Assembly (NCBI GenBank): GCA_025526935.1
Contig: JAHLKD010000010.1
Span: 248,001-312,000, forward strand
Direction: 5' to 3'
DNA from: Cladochytrium replicatum
Lineage: Eukaryota > Chytridiomycota > Chytridiomycetes > Cladochytriales > Cladochytriaceae
Length of the DNA: 64,000 bases
Numbering within the stretch: the stretch's first letter is position 1; each line of letters starts with the position of its first letter. The notes beneath the pieces are model-generated. The model made no database searches. It saw nothing but the letters and a program-made list of their open reading frames with translations, and was not told the DNA's origin. This document shows, in pieces, positions 1-9,334 of the stretch. The position numbers were made by a program, and so were the translations under genes.

Positions 1-243
1 ACGGACAAGACCAGAAGGTTAGGACAGATATTGTAAACCCCTCAATCGAGTGAATTCAATTGCCTGGCGTCACTCACGTCTTGGTCAACGCTGTGCTCTC
101 TGCTAGGACAGTGGGTACCTAATTTCTGCTACTGGTGGAATCATGTGATTTTCCAGGAGTGGGTACAGATTTGTACCTTCTCGGAGCTCCAGAAAGATTG
201 TAATATTACTGAAAGGACCCTTTAATCTTACGCAAAAAGTAGT
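1..243. other. No recognisable gene at window edge
   Basis: No open frame with family resemblance is visible on either strand. The stretch lies just outside the run of CAAATATTTG-type words and may be the interior of the element whose right end lies at about 550, but its other end is not in the window. Confidence 0.4.
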
Positions 244-550
244 GAATCAAATATTTGCCAAATGATAATTAACTATTTGCCAAATATTTGTCGAATCAAA
301 TACAAATATTTGGCGAGCAAATACTTGACAAATTGAGTAGGCAAATATCTATTTGTCAAAAATATTTGGGCAAATCAAATATTTGTAAAGCATTTTTGAC
401 GAGTGGTCCAACAGAATGGTATATCAAATATTTGGCCAGTCAAATGAGGCGTCTGGCATTTGACTGGCGAGTCAAATCAAAGGAAACCACAATGGTCACG
501 AGTAAAATATAGCAAAATATTTGACTCGATTTGACTCGTGGCAGACCCTG
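244..550. repeat. Right end of a hAT-like element with CAAATATTTG/GTCAAAT subterminal repeats
   Basis: This AT-rich stretch is packed with variants of the palindrome CAAATATTTG and with GTCAAAT/ATTTGAC words. Its right edge, read on the minus strand, is CAGGGTCTGCCACGAGTCAA. That matches, with one change, the terminal inverted repeat of the complete element at 50,887-51,634. hAT elements commonly begin CAGGG and carry short repeated transposase-binding words near their ends, so this is read as the right end of a related copy whose left end is truncated or outside the window. The class is inference; the shared terminus and the repeated words are seen directly. Confidence 0.55.
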
Positions 551-585
551 TCCCTTCCAACATCTTTCTCCCAAGCCTTTGAAAA

Positions 586-2003
586 TTAATAATATTGATC
601 CTTAAAACGTGGATCGAGTACTGTAGCAACTGCTACACAAGGGCTCTTAGCGATTGAGTAATATATTCTCAGCTTATCTAGTGCATTTTGAAATGCTTTG
701 GTGAAAGTTTCATCCAATTCTGCCTCCTCTAGGTGTTGTAGCTGATCGATAAGATTGTTGTAAAATGGAATAACAAGCAGGAGTGTTGGATATCTAGACC
801 CCTTGATTGCCTTTGATATAACCTCAAAAACACTCAAACCATCCTGGATCATCTGTAGGACCTCCCATTGCTTTGGATTTATTGACCAATCTTTCAAAGA
901 ATCTTCAATCCAGCATATTTTGTCTATTGCCTCTCATAGCTGTAAAGCTTGTTTGACCATATAGAACGTGATATTCCAGCAAGTTGTCACATCGATAATT
1001 GGTAATAGAGGAACCAGTTTCACAAATCGGCACAAATCAATAAATGAGCTTCGTCGTTTTGGGGAAGACCGGATTCCTCTGACTAGCCGTCGAAGAAGGT
1101 TTATGACATTAACGCTGGAGTTATCGACATGTGCGACTGTGTCCCCTGCAGGCCCAAATGTTTTGATAAAATCTTTTGCTGCAAGATTGATAATGTGTGC
1201 CATACACCGCATGTGTTGAGTTTCTGCAGACCACCCAATGTCCCTATCTTCCAATAGCGTCTCCAGCTTATCACTCATGGTAAAGTTGTTTGAACTGTTG
1301 TCAGTTGTAATGCACAATAAGCGTTCATCCGATAGCATGCCAAATTCATCCGGACACTTGACAAGCTGATTAGCCATGGCGACGCTTTCATGCTTTTCAA
1401 CCATCAGAAGCATCTGCACCAGCAAGTCCTGCGGCGCCCATTCCATTCTTTCGTGATGAAGCGGGCAGTAATTCCACCCGGTCCAAAATCAACTGCCACG
1501 CTACGTCTGGATTGAACACAACGTCTTGCTCCTTCTCCAGCGAGCCAAAATTCAACGTATGTTGTCCCTTGGGGACGGTTTCCAACAGTCCAAGCGACCT
1601 CGCAATACTTCCAGTGGTTTTTCAGATGCCGGAGGAAGTTTTTTGTTGATCCTGTCTTATCAACCTTCTGGCTCCACTTGCATTTCGCAACCAAACATGT
1701 TCTCAGTCCATTATCACGCTGGATGCCTCTGAAATTTGGGGGGCAGACTTCGCTTCCGTGTGTCAAGCAGATGACTGTCCACCAGTCTTTGGCTTGCGTC
1801 AGACGCTGCCTTACGCTTTGGTTTAACAAAGGCAGCGTCCATTTTTGTTGTGGTGTGGCTGGAACGTTACTGACTCTAAGTGTCCAGGTGCACAGAAAGC
1901 ACAGCTCTCGAGGTCTGTCGTGGTAGAAATTGTTTGTTACAGAACCTCCGTTGTGACATCTTGGAAAGTGTCCAGGTGGACAGAATCTTATTGCTAGTAA
2001 CAC
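586..2003 (-). pseudogene. Degenerate hAT-family transposase (BED finger plus RNase H-like core)
   Basis: Minus-strand coding similarity runs through at least three reading frames, so the gene is broken. The N-terminal part (about 2,003-1,560) has a Cys/His cluster followed by an FLRHLKNHW-like segment that resembles a BED zinc finger. The next part (about 1,585-1,440) has the FNPDVAWQLI..LP segment typical of hAT proteins. The core (1,446-934) carries TDNSSNN, the usual hAT catalytic-region signature, and RCMAHIINLA. The last piece (897-586) ends near VATVLDPRFK, normally followed by the dimerisation domain, but a stop follows and that domain is missing. A shorter copy of the core lies at 6,650-7,170. 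Immobile relic. Confidence 0.8.
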
Positions 2004-2176
2004 TGATAGAGAGGTTAGTTGTACTTGATAGAGATCACTGAAGTACCGTCAATGAGTTGAGAAAGTGTCTGGGTGGACAGAAAATACATGCCTTGATGTC
2101 TGTTGTGATACAAATTGTTTGATACATACAAAACTTATATTGCGTCTTCTTGGAAAGTGTCCGCGTGGACAGAAAG
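1876..2176. repeat. Four ~90-bp-spaced copies of a TGTCC..GGACA palindromic motif
   Basis: A motif close to GAAAGTGTCCAGGTGGACAG occurs at about 1,876, 1,963, 2,061 and 2,152, in the same orientation, with spacings of roughly 87-98 bp. The core TGTCC-N4-GGACA is a near-perfect palindrome. Some flanking sequence, such as an AAATTGTTTG word, also recurs, so these are diverged tandem units of about 90 bp. They lie at the 5' side of the hAT relic and could be subterminal transposase-binding sites; that role is inference. Confidence 0.6.
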
Positions 2177-3583
2177 ATCAATAGCTTCGTTTTAGCTTCC
2201 TTATCACATCAGGTTTTACTCAGGTCAGAATCTTGACTCCAAACGAAATTCATATTGGCGCTTTGACGATAATAGACTGTACAAGGCTAGCGGAGACATT
2301 TTGTCGACAGCTCCTCCAAACAACCAATCGGCAGAGCGTGGAAGACAAGCATGCAGAAGACATCACAGAATCTCCATGGTCTCTTGTATGTCGAGCCGTT
2401 GTTCTTGTGTACTTGTTATGAGAATGTTATCACCTTCGACTAGGTTGCGAGAACCAGTGACGATTGGCAGCTATTTCCGCCGCAGTTTCAAAACTCCAGG
2501 AATGCCAAGAGAGACAGTTATACACTTTTCTTGTTTATCAAGGCATTCCAAAAGTTCTAGACGATATTCAGGTACAGATTTCTGGCGGAAAATCAGGTGG
2601 GGATAGCTAACATTTTCAAAGGATAAAGAAAAGGAACGAAGATTCCAAAAGATGGTAAACAACCGGAAATGGTCTTCTCAGCTTATGAAGGACTTCACAA
2701 CGAGGGACGATTCCCAGGCAAACGGAGCTCATTATAACACGCGTTACAGTGCGTGTCGAGTTGCGTCAGATCCTCCTTGGCAACCGGAAACCCCCGAAGA
2801 AAAGAAGAAACGAGTGGAGGAAGTGAGACTGTTGCAAACAATATTAATTGCAGTGTTGATGAATCTGATTAAGGAACACCGAAGAAGACTGGAAGAGTGA
2901 GGAAGGAAGTTCAGAGAGCGTGATGATCGTGATTTCGATTCAGCAATTTCGGAGTTTATAGAAGCATCTGCGGACATTGATACATCCCCACCTAAAACAG
3001 AAAAAGTGCAACAAAACAGCGGAGTATAAATGGAGGCTATGGAACAGAAGAAGTTTGGTATTTCAACTGCAATTGCGGTGTAAACTGGTACAACATCGAT
3101 GGTATGTTTGTCCAACAGGAGAGGTTGTGTCTGCCTCATTAATGTAAAAAGTTAACAATCCATACGTCATAGCCCCACGTGCAAGGAGCTGTGCAAATCG
3201 GTTAAACTTGTAAGCGTTAACATTAACCTCGCAAAAGTCTCGTTATTCATGGATTCCTTGAAGCACAGTGTTTCCAAATTCAACCGCACGAACGGCACAC
3301 AGTCTGAGAGAGCGCTTCGTGCGCTTGATGCAAGTTGATGTTTGGTTCTTCCCACCTCGAAAGTTTTCAGGGCGGTGTCACGTTGGCTAGCACTGCCCCT
3401 AACAGTTGACTTTGCCGACGTATTTAACCACACAGGTCAGAACTCTCTGTAGCATCCGTTATTGATCCGCACTAATCGTAAGTCTGCAAGCTACACCTTT
3501 TGGGGGAAGTGTTGCGCAAGTTCCTCTAATGTATCACGCATTATTCCATGCTGACAGTCGTTCTCACATCAACTAATTAGAAC
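2177..3583. other. Gene-poor stretch, no confident coding sequence
   Basis: Only short open frames are present. A charged segment on the plus strand (about 2,652-2,900, ending in a Lys/Glu/Arg-rich tail) is interrupted by stops and resumes in frame after 2,900. It could be the remnant of a mobile-element protein, but it shows no motif I recognise. The final ~150 bp should hold the promoter and 5' leader of the acyl-CoA synthetase gene. Confidence 0.35.
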
Positions 3584-6209
3584 ATGGTACAAACTTTCAA
3601 TGCGTTTCCCGGCGAGCCGATGGTAAATGAGGCTCAACTGAAGCGAGCTTACGCTCGCCAAATGGTCGAAGTTCCTGGGACCAAGAAACCGGGCCAAACT
3701 GGTAGGTGTTGGGAGATCCTGGCATGGCATGACTGTACACTAACCCACTTATTCAAGCCCATTACCGGAACGCTTTGACGCCCAAACTCCTTGACGGTTT
3801 CCATGATGCAAAGACTATGTACGAAGCGTTCAATCACGGAATGAAGGTGGCTGGCCCCAATGCGAACTGTCTTGGCCGGCGCTTGCCTATTGGCACTGAC
3901 CCCTCCTCCGGTGCCACACGTTGGTCTGACTACGTTTGGCTCTCGTGGGCGGAAGTGGACAAGCGCCGAACTGAGCTCGGATCAGGATTTGTCAACATCT
4001 GGACTGACGTGATGGGTGGTGATGAAAACGCTCACTTCCACATCGGTGTTTATGGATTCAACCGTCTGGAGTGGGTGCTTACCGATATTGCGATGCACGC
4101 CTACTCCCTGGTCAATGTCGCAGTGTTCGATACTCTTGGTGCGGAATCCCTCCAATACATCATCAACCATGCGGAGCTTGCTATGCTGGTTACTACTTCC
4201 GAGAAGGTTCCCAACATTGTCAATCTTGTAACCGAAGGCAAAGTTCCTACGCTTAAGGCGGTGATTCTCATGGACAACGATATGGATGCTCCTGCACCTG
4301 CCTCTGCCGGGACAGGTGCCATTTCGCGTGGCAATGCTCTCCGTTCGTGGGCCGATCAGGTCGGAATCAAGCTGTTCAGTGTCACTGAAGTGATGCAGTC
4401 TGGCCAGAAGCATCCCCGCAGCCATCGTCCTCCCGCGCCAACCGATGTTCTTGCTCTTTCGTACACCAGTGGAACTACTGGCAACCCAAAGTACGCTTAC
4501 TATGGATGAATGCATGAATTTTCAAATTAACTTTTCGAAAAGGGGCGCCACTTTGACACACCGTAACCTCACCTCTGTCTCTGGTGGCACCCGCATGCTC
4601 GGTTTCGATTTTACGCCCGCTGATGTTCACATGTGCTATCTTCCTCTTGCACACATATTTGAACGTGCCAACTTGGCTGCTGCCTACTACGGAGGTGTTC
4701 AGATCGGATTTCCCCATGGCGACTGTAGGTTCAAAAGCGAAATAAGCATTACGGCTGCTAACTAATATTGTCAAAGTCTCCACTATTTTCGAGGACTTGG
4801 CGCTTCTGAAGCCGACTGCATTCGAGTCGGTGCCTCGTGTCTACAACCGCATTTACTCTGCCGTCCTTGCAAAAACAGTTCATTCGGACAGCAAAGTAAC
4901 TGCCGCGCTTTTCAAACGAGCTTATGAAGAGAAGAAGAACAACTTGCTCAAACACGGACAACTGAAACACGCGATTTGGGACAGAATCATTTTCTCGAAA
5001 ATCCAGCAATTGATGGGCGGTCGGGTTCGCAGTATGCTTTCGGGCTCCGCTCCTATCAACCCTGAAGTTCTTCAGTTCTTGCGCATTGTATTCTCGTGCG
5101 AAGTTTTTGAGGGCTATGGTACGAAGTTGAGCTAAATGCCCATCGATCAAATTCTAATTAGCTCCGTTTTAGGTCAAACCGAGACAGCAGCCGGCGGTTC
5201 CTTGACTTGGCGTGGCGATTACTTCGGCGACGGAACCGTGGGGCCGGTAGTTCCCCCGCTTGAATTGAAACTTACAGACATTCCTGAGATGAACTACTTG
5301 TCAACGGATCCCCTTCCACGGGGAGAGATTTGTTTCCGTGGTCCTGCCATCTTTTCAGGTTACTACAAGGACAAGAAGAAAACAGACGAGGTATTTGATT
5401 CTCTGGCATTTTTGCTATACTCACCTGTCATGTAGACGATTGACGAGGAAGGCTGGCACCACACTGGTGATGTTGGGCAGATCACCGAACGTTTGCAATT
5501 GAAGATTATTGACCGAAAGAAGCACATCTTCAAGCTCGCTCAAGGAGAGTACGTTGCTCCTGAGAGATTGGAGAACTTGTTCATCAACTCAGAGTTGATT
5601 GCTCAAGTATATGTTCACGGTGATTCTCTAGAGGTAAGTGAATCATGGGATGAAGGATGAATTGATTGTAATATCTCTTCATGTTTATAGAGCGAGCTTG
5701 TTGCAATTGTTGTTCCGGACTGGCAGCAGGCAACCAAGAAAGGAGTTGCCGCTGGATTGCTTCCGAAAAACACTCCTGTTCCGGAGCCTGGATTACCTGG
5801 GGAAGCCCCGCCAGCCCACATTGTCACGCTCGCAAAGGATGCACGTTTCGCAAAGTTGCTCTTGGATGATCTAGCAAAGGTGGGAGCGTTCTGTTTTTGC
5901 GTTTGAAACTCCGACCTTATCGATGAGCAGATTGGAAAGGCCAACAAACTGGCTGGCTATGAAGTGCCTAAGCGTGTGTTCGTCGACCCTGAGTTGATGT
6001 CCGAGCCTCGTGGCCTTCTTACCCCAACAATGAAAGTTAAGCGCGAAACTGCGAAGGTAGTATTTAGAATTCCTGATATGTTTTTACAACGCTGATGCCA
6101 TGGATCTTCAAAGGAGTTCTATATGCTTCAGATTAAAGAGATGTACGCAAGCATTCGCTCGGAGAAGACGCTGGCTAGCGAAGGTGGTGTCATTTCCTCC
6201 AAACTTTAG
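3584..6209 (+). CDS. Long-chain acyl-CoA synthetase, peroxisomal type (PTS1)
   Basis: Activates long-chain fatty acids to acyl-CoA using ATP. Nine exons joined across eight introns of about 45-75 bp (donors near 3702, 4491, 4725, 5119, 5391, 5634, 5880 and 6057) give a 727-residue protein, normal for the family. The AMP-binding P-loop motif [11 protein letters not shown] spans the second intron. It is followed by LPLAHIFER, the EGYGQTE motif, and GWHHTGDVG with the [19 protein letters not shown] signature of long-chain synthetases. The protein ends in Ser-Ser-Lys-Leu, a canonical C-terminal peroxisomal targeting signal, so it most likely feeds peroxisomal beta-oxidation. There is no N-terminal membrane segment. 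The ATG at 3584 opens the first exon, and the join to exon 2 keeps the frame. High confidence for family, good for location. Confidence 0.93.
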
Positions 6210-6649
6210 CCCTTGAATTTTCTTGTACATCGCTTGCCCTTAAAGATATTATTAAGGGATTCCTCATGTGTTATTCACGTCTAGATCATTTGAGCTAAGA
6301 ATCCTCATTTCCCCCCATCAGATTAAAATTTCCAATCCTGTCCAAACTTTCTAAGTTCTTCTTGCGGCCACCTCAACGGGGTCCTTTACCAGAGTCCTCT
6401 GTTCACTGGAATGGGTTTGTTGAAAACGAACTGAACGCTGGCCAACTTGGTTTTAGTTATTTGCAAAACCAGCTCATCTTTGGGTTTCTTCTCAGCCTCG
6501 AGATATCCAGGATATCCGTAATCCAGTCTTAGGTTCGTGCCACAACAACTTCCCTCTCTGACAAGAAAAAAGTTTTCGGAGAAATCGACGCGGGCATTCC
6601 TGCGTATGCAATTTAGTTAGAGCTTGAGAAATCTAGCGACAAGGGTTAG
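6210..6649. other. 3' flank of the acyl-CoA synthetase gene, no gene seen
   Basis: Contains the presumed 3' untranslated region and an unassigned stretch leading into the second hAT fragment. No coding motif, repeat or RNA gene was recognised. Confidence 0.4.
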
Positions 6650-7170
6650 TTTATTGACCAATCTTTCAAAGAATCTTCAATCCAGCATTTTTTTGTCCAT
6701 TGCCTCCCATAGCTGTAAGGTTCGTTTGACCATGAAGAATATGCTATTCCAGCAAGTTGTCACATCGATAATTGGTAATATGGGAACCAGTTTCATAAAT
6801 CGGCACAAATCAATAAATGAGCTTCGTTGTTTTGGGGAAGACCGGATTCCTCTGACTAGCCGTCGAAGAAGGTTTATGACATTAACGCTGGAGTTATCGA
6901 CATGTGCGACTGTGTCCCCTGCAGGCCCAAATGTATCAATAAAATTTTTGGCTGCAAGATTGATAATGTGTGCCATACACCGCATGTGTTGAGTTTCTGC
7001 AGACGACCCAATACACCTTTCTTCCAATAGAGTCTCCAGCTTAGCACTCATGGTAAAGTTGTTTGAACCGTTGTTGGTTGTAATGCACAATAAGCGTTCA
7101 CCCGATAGCATGCCAAATTCATCCAGACATTTGACAAGCTGATTAGCCATGGCGACACCTTCATGTGGCT
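6650..7170 (-). mobile_element. Second, shorter hAT transposase fragment
   Basis: About 520 bp closely matches 886-1,400, apparently around 90% or better by eye. It translates on the minus strand to the same core, with TTNNGSNNFTM in place of TDNSSNN and the RCMAHIINLA segment. Similarity stops sharply at both ends, near 6,650 and 7,170, so this is an internal piece without termini. The Asp of the TDN motif is replaced by Asn, so it could not be catalytic even if expressed. An unrelated open extension continues to 7,270. Confidence 0.75.
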
Positions 7171-7471
7171 CCGAGAAGTTCATGAACAGCTGCAGGGAGT
7201 GGTGACAATATTTGGAGAAATTGAACGAGCACTGAGGCAGTGGAAAAAACCACTCGCTGATGAGCTGCAAGAGTGATCAATGATCATGACCTGCATTATT
7301 GCTATCTAGAACCCATCCCATGAATAACATATTGTGTACATACCCATTACTACGACTCAAATGATTGCAGACATGCCATTGCTGCGTGGTAGTGTTCAAC
7401 CACTTTACAGAAAGGGCTGAAAACTAATTGAAAGGTTAATGCCCCACCACAGGAAGTTGGACTGTATTTTT

Positions 7472-7625
7472 GTATGCAACGTTGCCAAATCTATGTATGC
7501 ACTGTTGTCAAGTCTATGTCCGCTATGTTGTCAAGTCTATGTATGCAACGTTGTCAAGTCTATGTATGCAACGTTGTCAAGTCTATGTATGCAACGTTGT
7601 CAAGTCTATGTATGCAACGTGGTCG
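7472..7625. repeat. 23-bp minisatellite, about 6.6 copies
   Basis: Head-to-tail units of GTATGCAACGTTGTCAAGTC plus CTAT, 23 bp long. The last four copies are nearly identical and the first ones are diverged. The array is open in all three plus-strand frames because 23 is not a multiple of three and the unit lacks stops; this is not evidence of a gene. Confidence 0.9.
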
Positions 7626-7655
7626 TCCATGTGGAGTAGTAGACAACGTTGTCAT

Positions 7656-7830
7656 GTTTCTAGATAGTACGAGCCGTACATGAGTGACATTTTTCTAGAT
7701 GGTACGAGCCGTACATGAGTGACATGTTTCTAGATAGTACGAGCCATACATGAGTGACATGTTTCTAGATAGTACGAGCCGTACATGAGTGACATGTTTC
7801 TAGATAGTACGAGCCGTACATGAGTGACTC
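7656..7830. repeat. 35-bp minisatellite, five copies
   Basis: Five head-to-tail units begin TTTCTAGATAGTACGAGCCG at about 7,656, 7,692, 7,727, 7,762 and 7,797. There is no spacer between copies, which excludes a CRISPR array. Each unit carries the short palindrome GTACGAGCCGTAC. It lies 30 bp after the 23-bp array, so the two arrays probably grew in one unstable locus. Confidence 0.9.
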
Positions 7831-9334
7831 CACTTTTAAATTGAATTTTCAGGTTATGTATTCTTCTGTGTTTTGATTATCCTGGAACTGTGTTCTGCTT
7901 CCAAATGTGGCAATGGTAGACTACCATATCGGGGCTGTCACGTGTATACAAGCCTTGACAAAATAGATTCTGCTTCCTGTACGCCTTCATCTATACCAAC
8001 CGCAACCATGGGGACCAGGGGCCCACCGAAAGCAGAAGATACCACTGCACATGATATTCTGGTCGTGGCTATTGCGTGCACTGAGACTCTCGTGAGTCTG
8101 CAGCAACAGTACAGCTCTATGAGGAGCCGTTTGGTCATCAGAGGTAAGTGATGAACAAACTCTGAGCACAAGTATTAAAAAACTGAAGGAAGTGGAGCCG
8201 GGATGACAGATTGAAAAAAAGACCATCGCAGATAATTGCCTCAATAAGAAGTCTGTTTGCTAATTTTTGCTTGAACGACCCCGATTGTGAGTAGTAAAGT
8301 AAACTCAATCAGTTGCAGACTTACTCAATTGCAGACTTACTCAAATGCAGACTTACTCGGTGCTTCCCACTCTGCACTTGAAGCATTTGTGCCAGAATCT
8401 TTTTGGACTTTCAGCCCTTTATCAAAAGGAATATAGGTTACCGGGGTAACGATGGCGATCTTATAGTATATGGCACTGCCCACAGCCAGCTTTACTGACT
8501 GGATAATAAACCCAAACACCCAATATAGGCAAAATATACTCATGGTCGTGATGACTTGGCTTGCTCTTGGCTGTTGGCAAACATAATCAACCACCGAAAT
8601 AACAATAAATATAATCACTCATGGATAGATCAGCACAGATCACAGTGCAATACATACCCGATAAAGACCCCAAAAATAAACACTCCCAAGAAGCCGAAGA
8701 AGTTCAATCGCAGCACAGCACAGTCTCACAATCTCAAAGTTATTCATCTGTTATCACAATGCCAACTGGAGGGGATCTGCGCATCACTCAATTCGAACGA
8801 AACAGCTGGCCACTGGGGAAGCAAGCAAAACCTGCGCAATCACCAAAATTCACAGAAATGAGTCATAATGTGGGCTGCAACATAATCCACTGCTACAGTG
8901 CAATCCATAAAGCAGACTGACTCAGAAACAAAATCAGCAGCGCAGAAAATGCCGGTTGATCGTGCAAAAGAATCAGGAAATTCATATAAGACAAAGCCTA
9001 AACGCTCTCGTGTCAGAACGTGCAGCATGTGTGACGGCTGTGTTCATGACTGGACAAATGGTGGGAGTGTTCGTCTTAACATCGAATAGGAATTCATAAA
9101 GAATGAAGATCCTTGTTCATTGGCTCTCACCTACCGATATGGGAGCCCTTGTCCTGCAGTACTTATACATCTTAGGGACTGATCAGTTTTGCAGGGCCAC
9201 AAAGAGTGGTAGCGCCCAAGAAAAAGACTCAATAGTTGGCATTTCCACTATATTAGAAGAACCGCTGTTTCAAAATAGACTGAATTTCATAGTTACTATT
9301 CGAGCTGCATGCTACATGCTTGGAAAGTTTTTGC
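7831..9334. other. Gene-poor stretch with short direct repeats
   Basis: No convincing gene. Three copies of a 16-17-bp word (GCAGACTTACTCAA) lie at about 8,322-8,360. At about 9,025-9,050 there is a match to GCATGTGTGAYGGCTGYGTT, also present inverted inside the element at 50,887-51,634, so this may be a relic of that repeat family. The last part is the 3' flank of the CH-domain gene. Confidence 0.4.

Noticed and set aside
7439-7683. Cys/Val/Tyr-rich repeat protein in three overlapping plus-strand frames
   Set aside because: All three frames are open because the 23-bp repeat lacks stops and is not a multiple of three; there is no start context or domain.
7656-7830. CRISPR-like direct repeats
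   Set aside because: The 35-bp units abut with no spacers and the genome is eukaryotic; it is a minisatellite.
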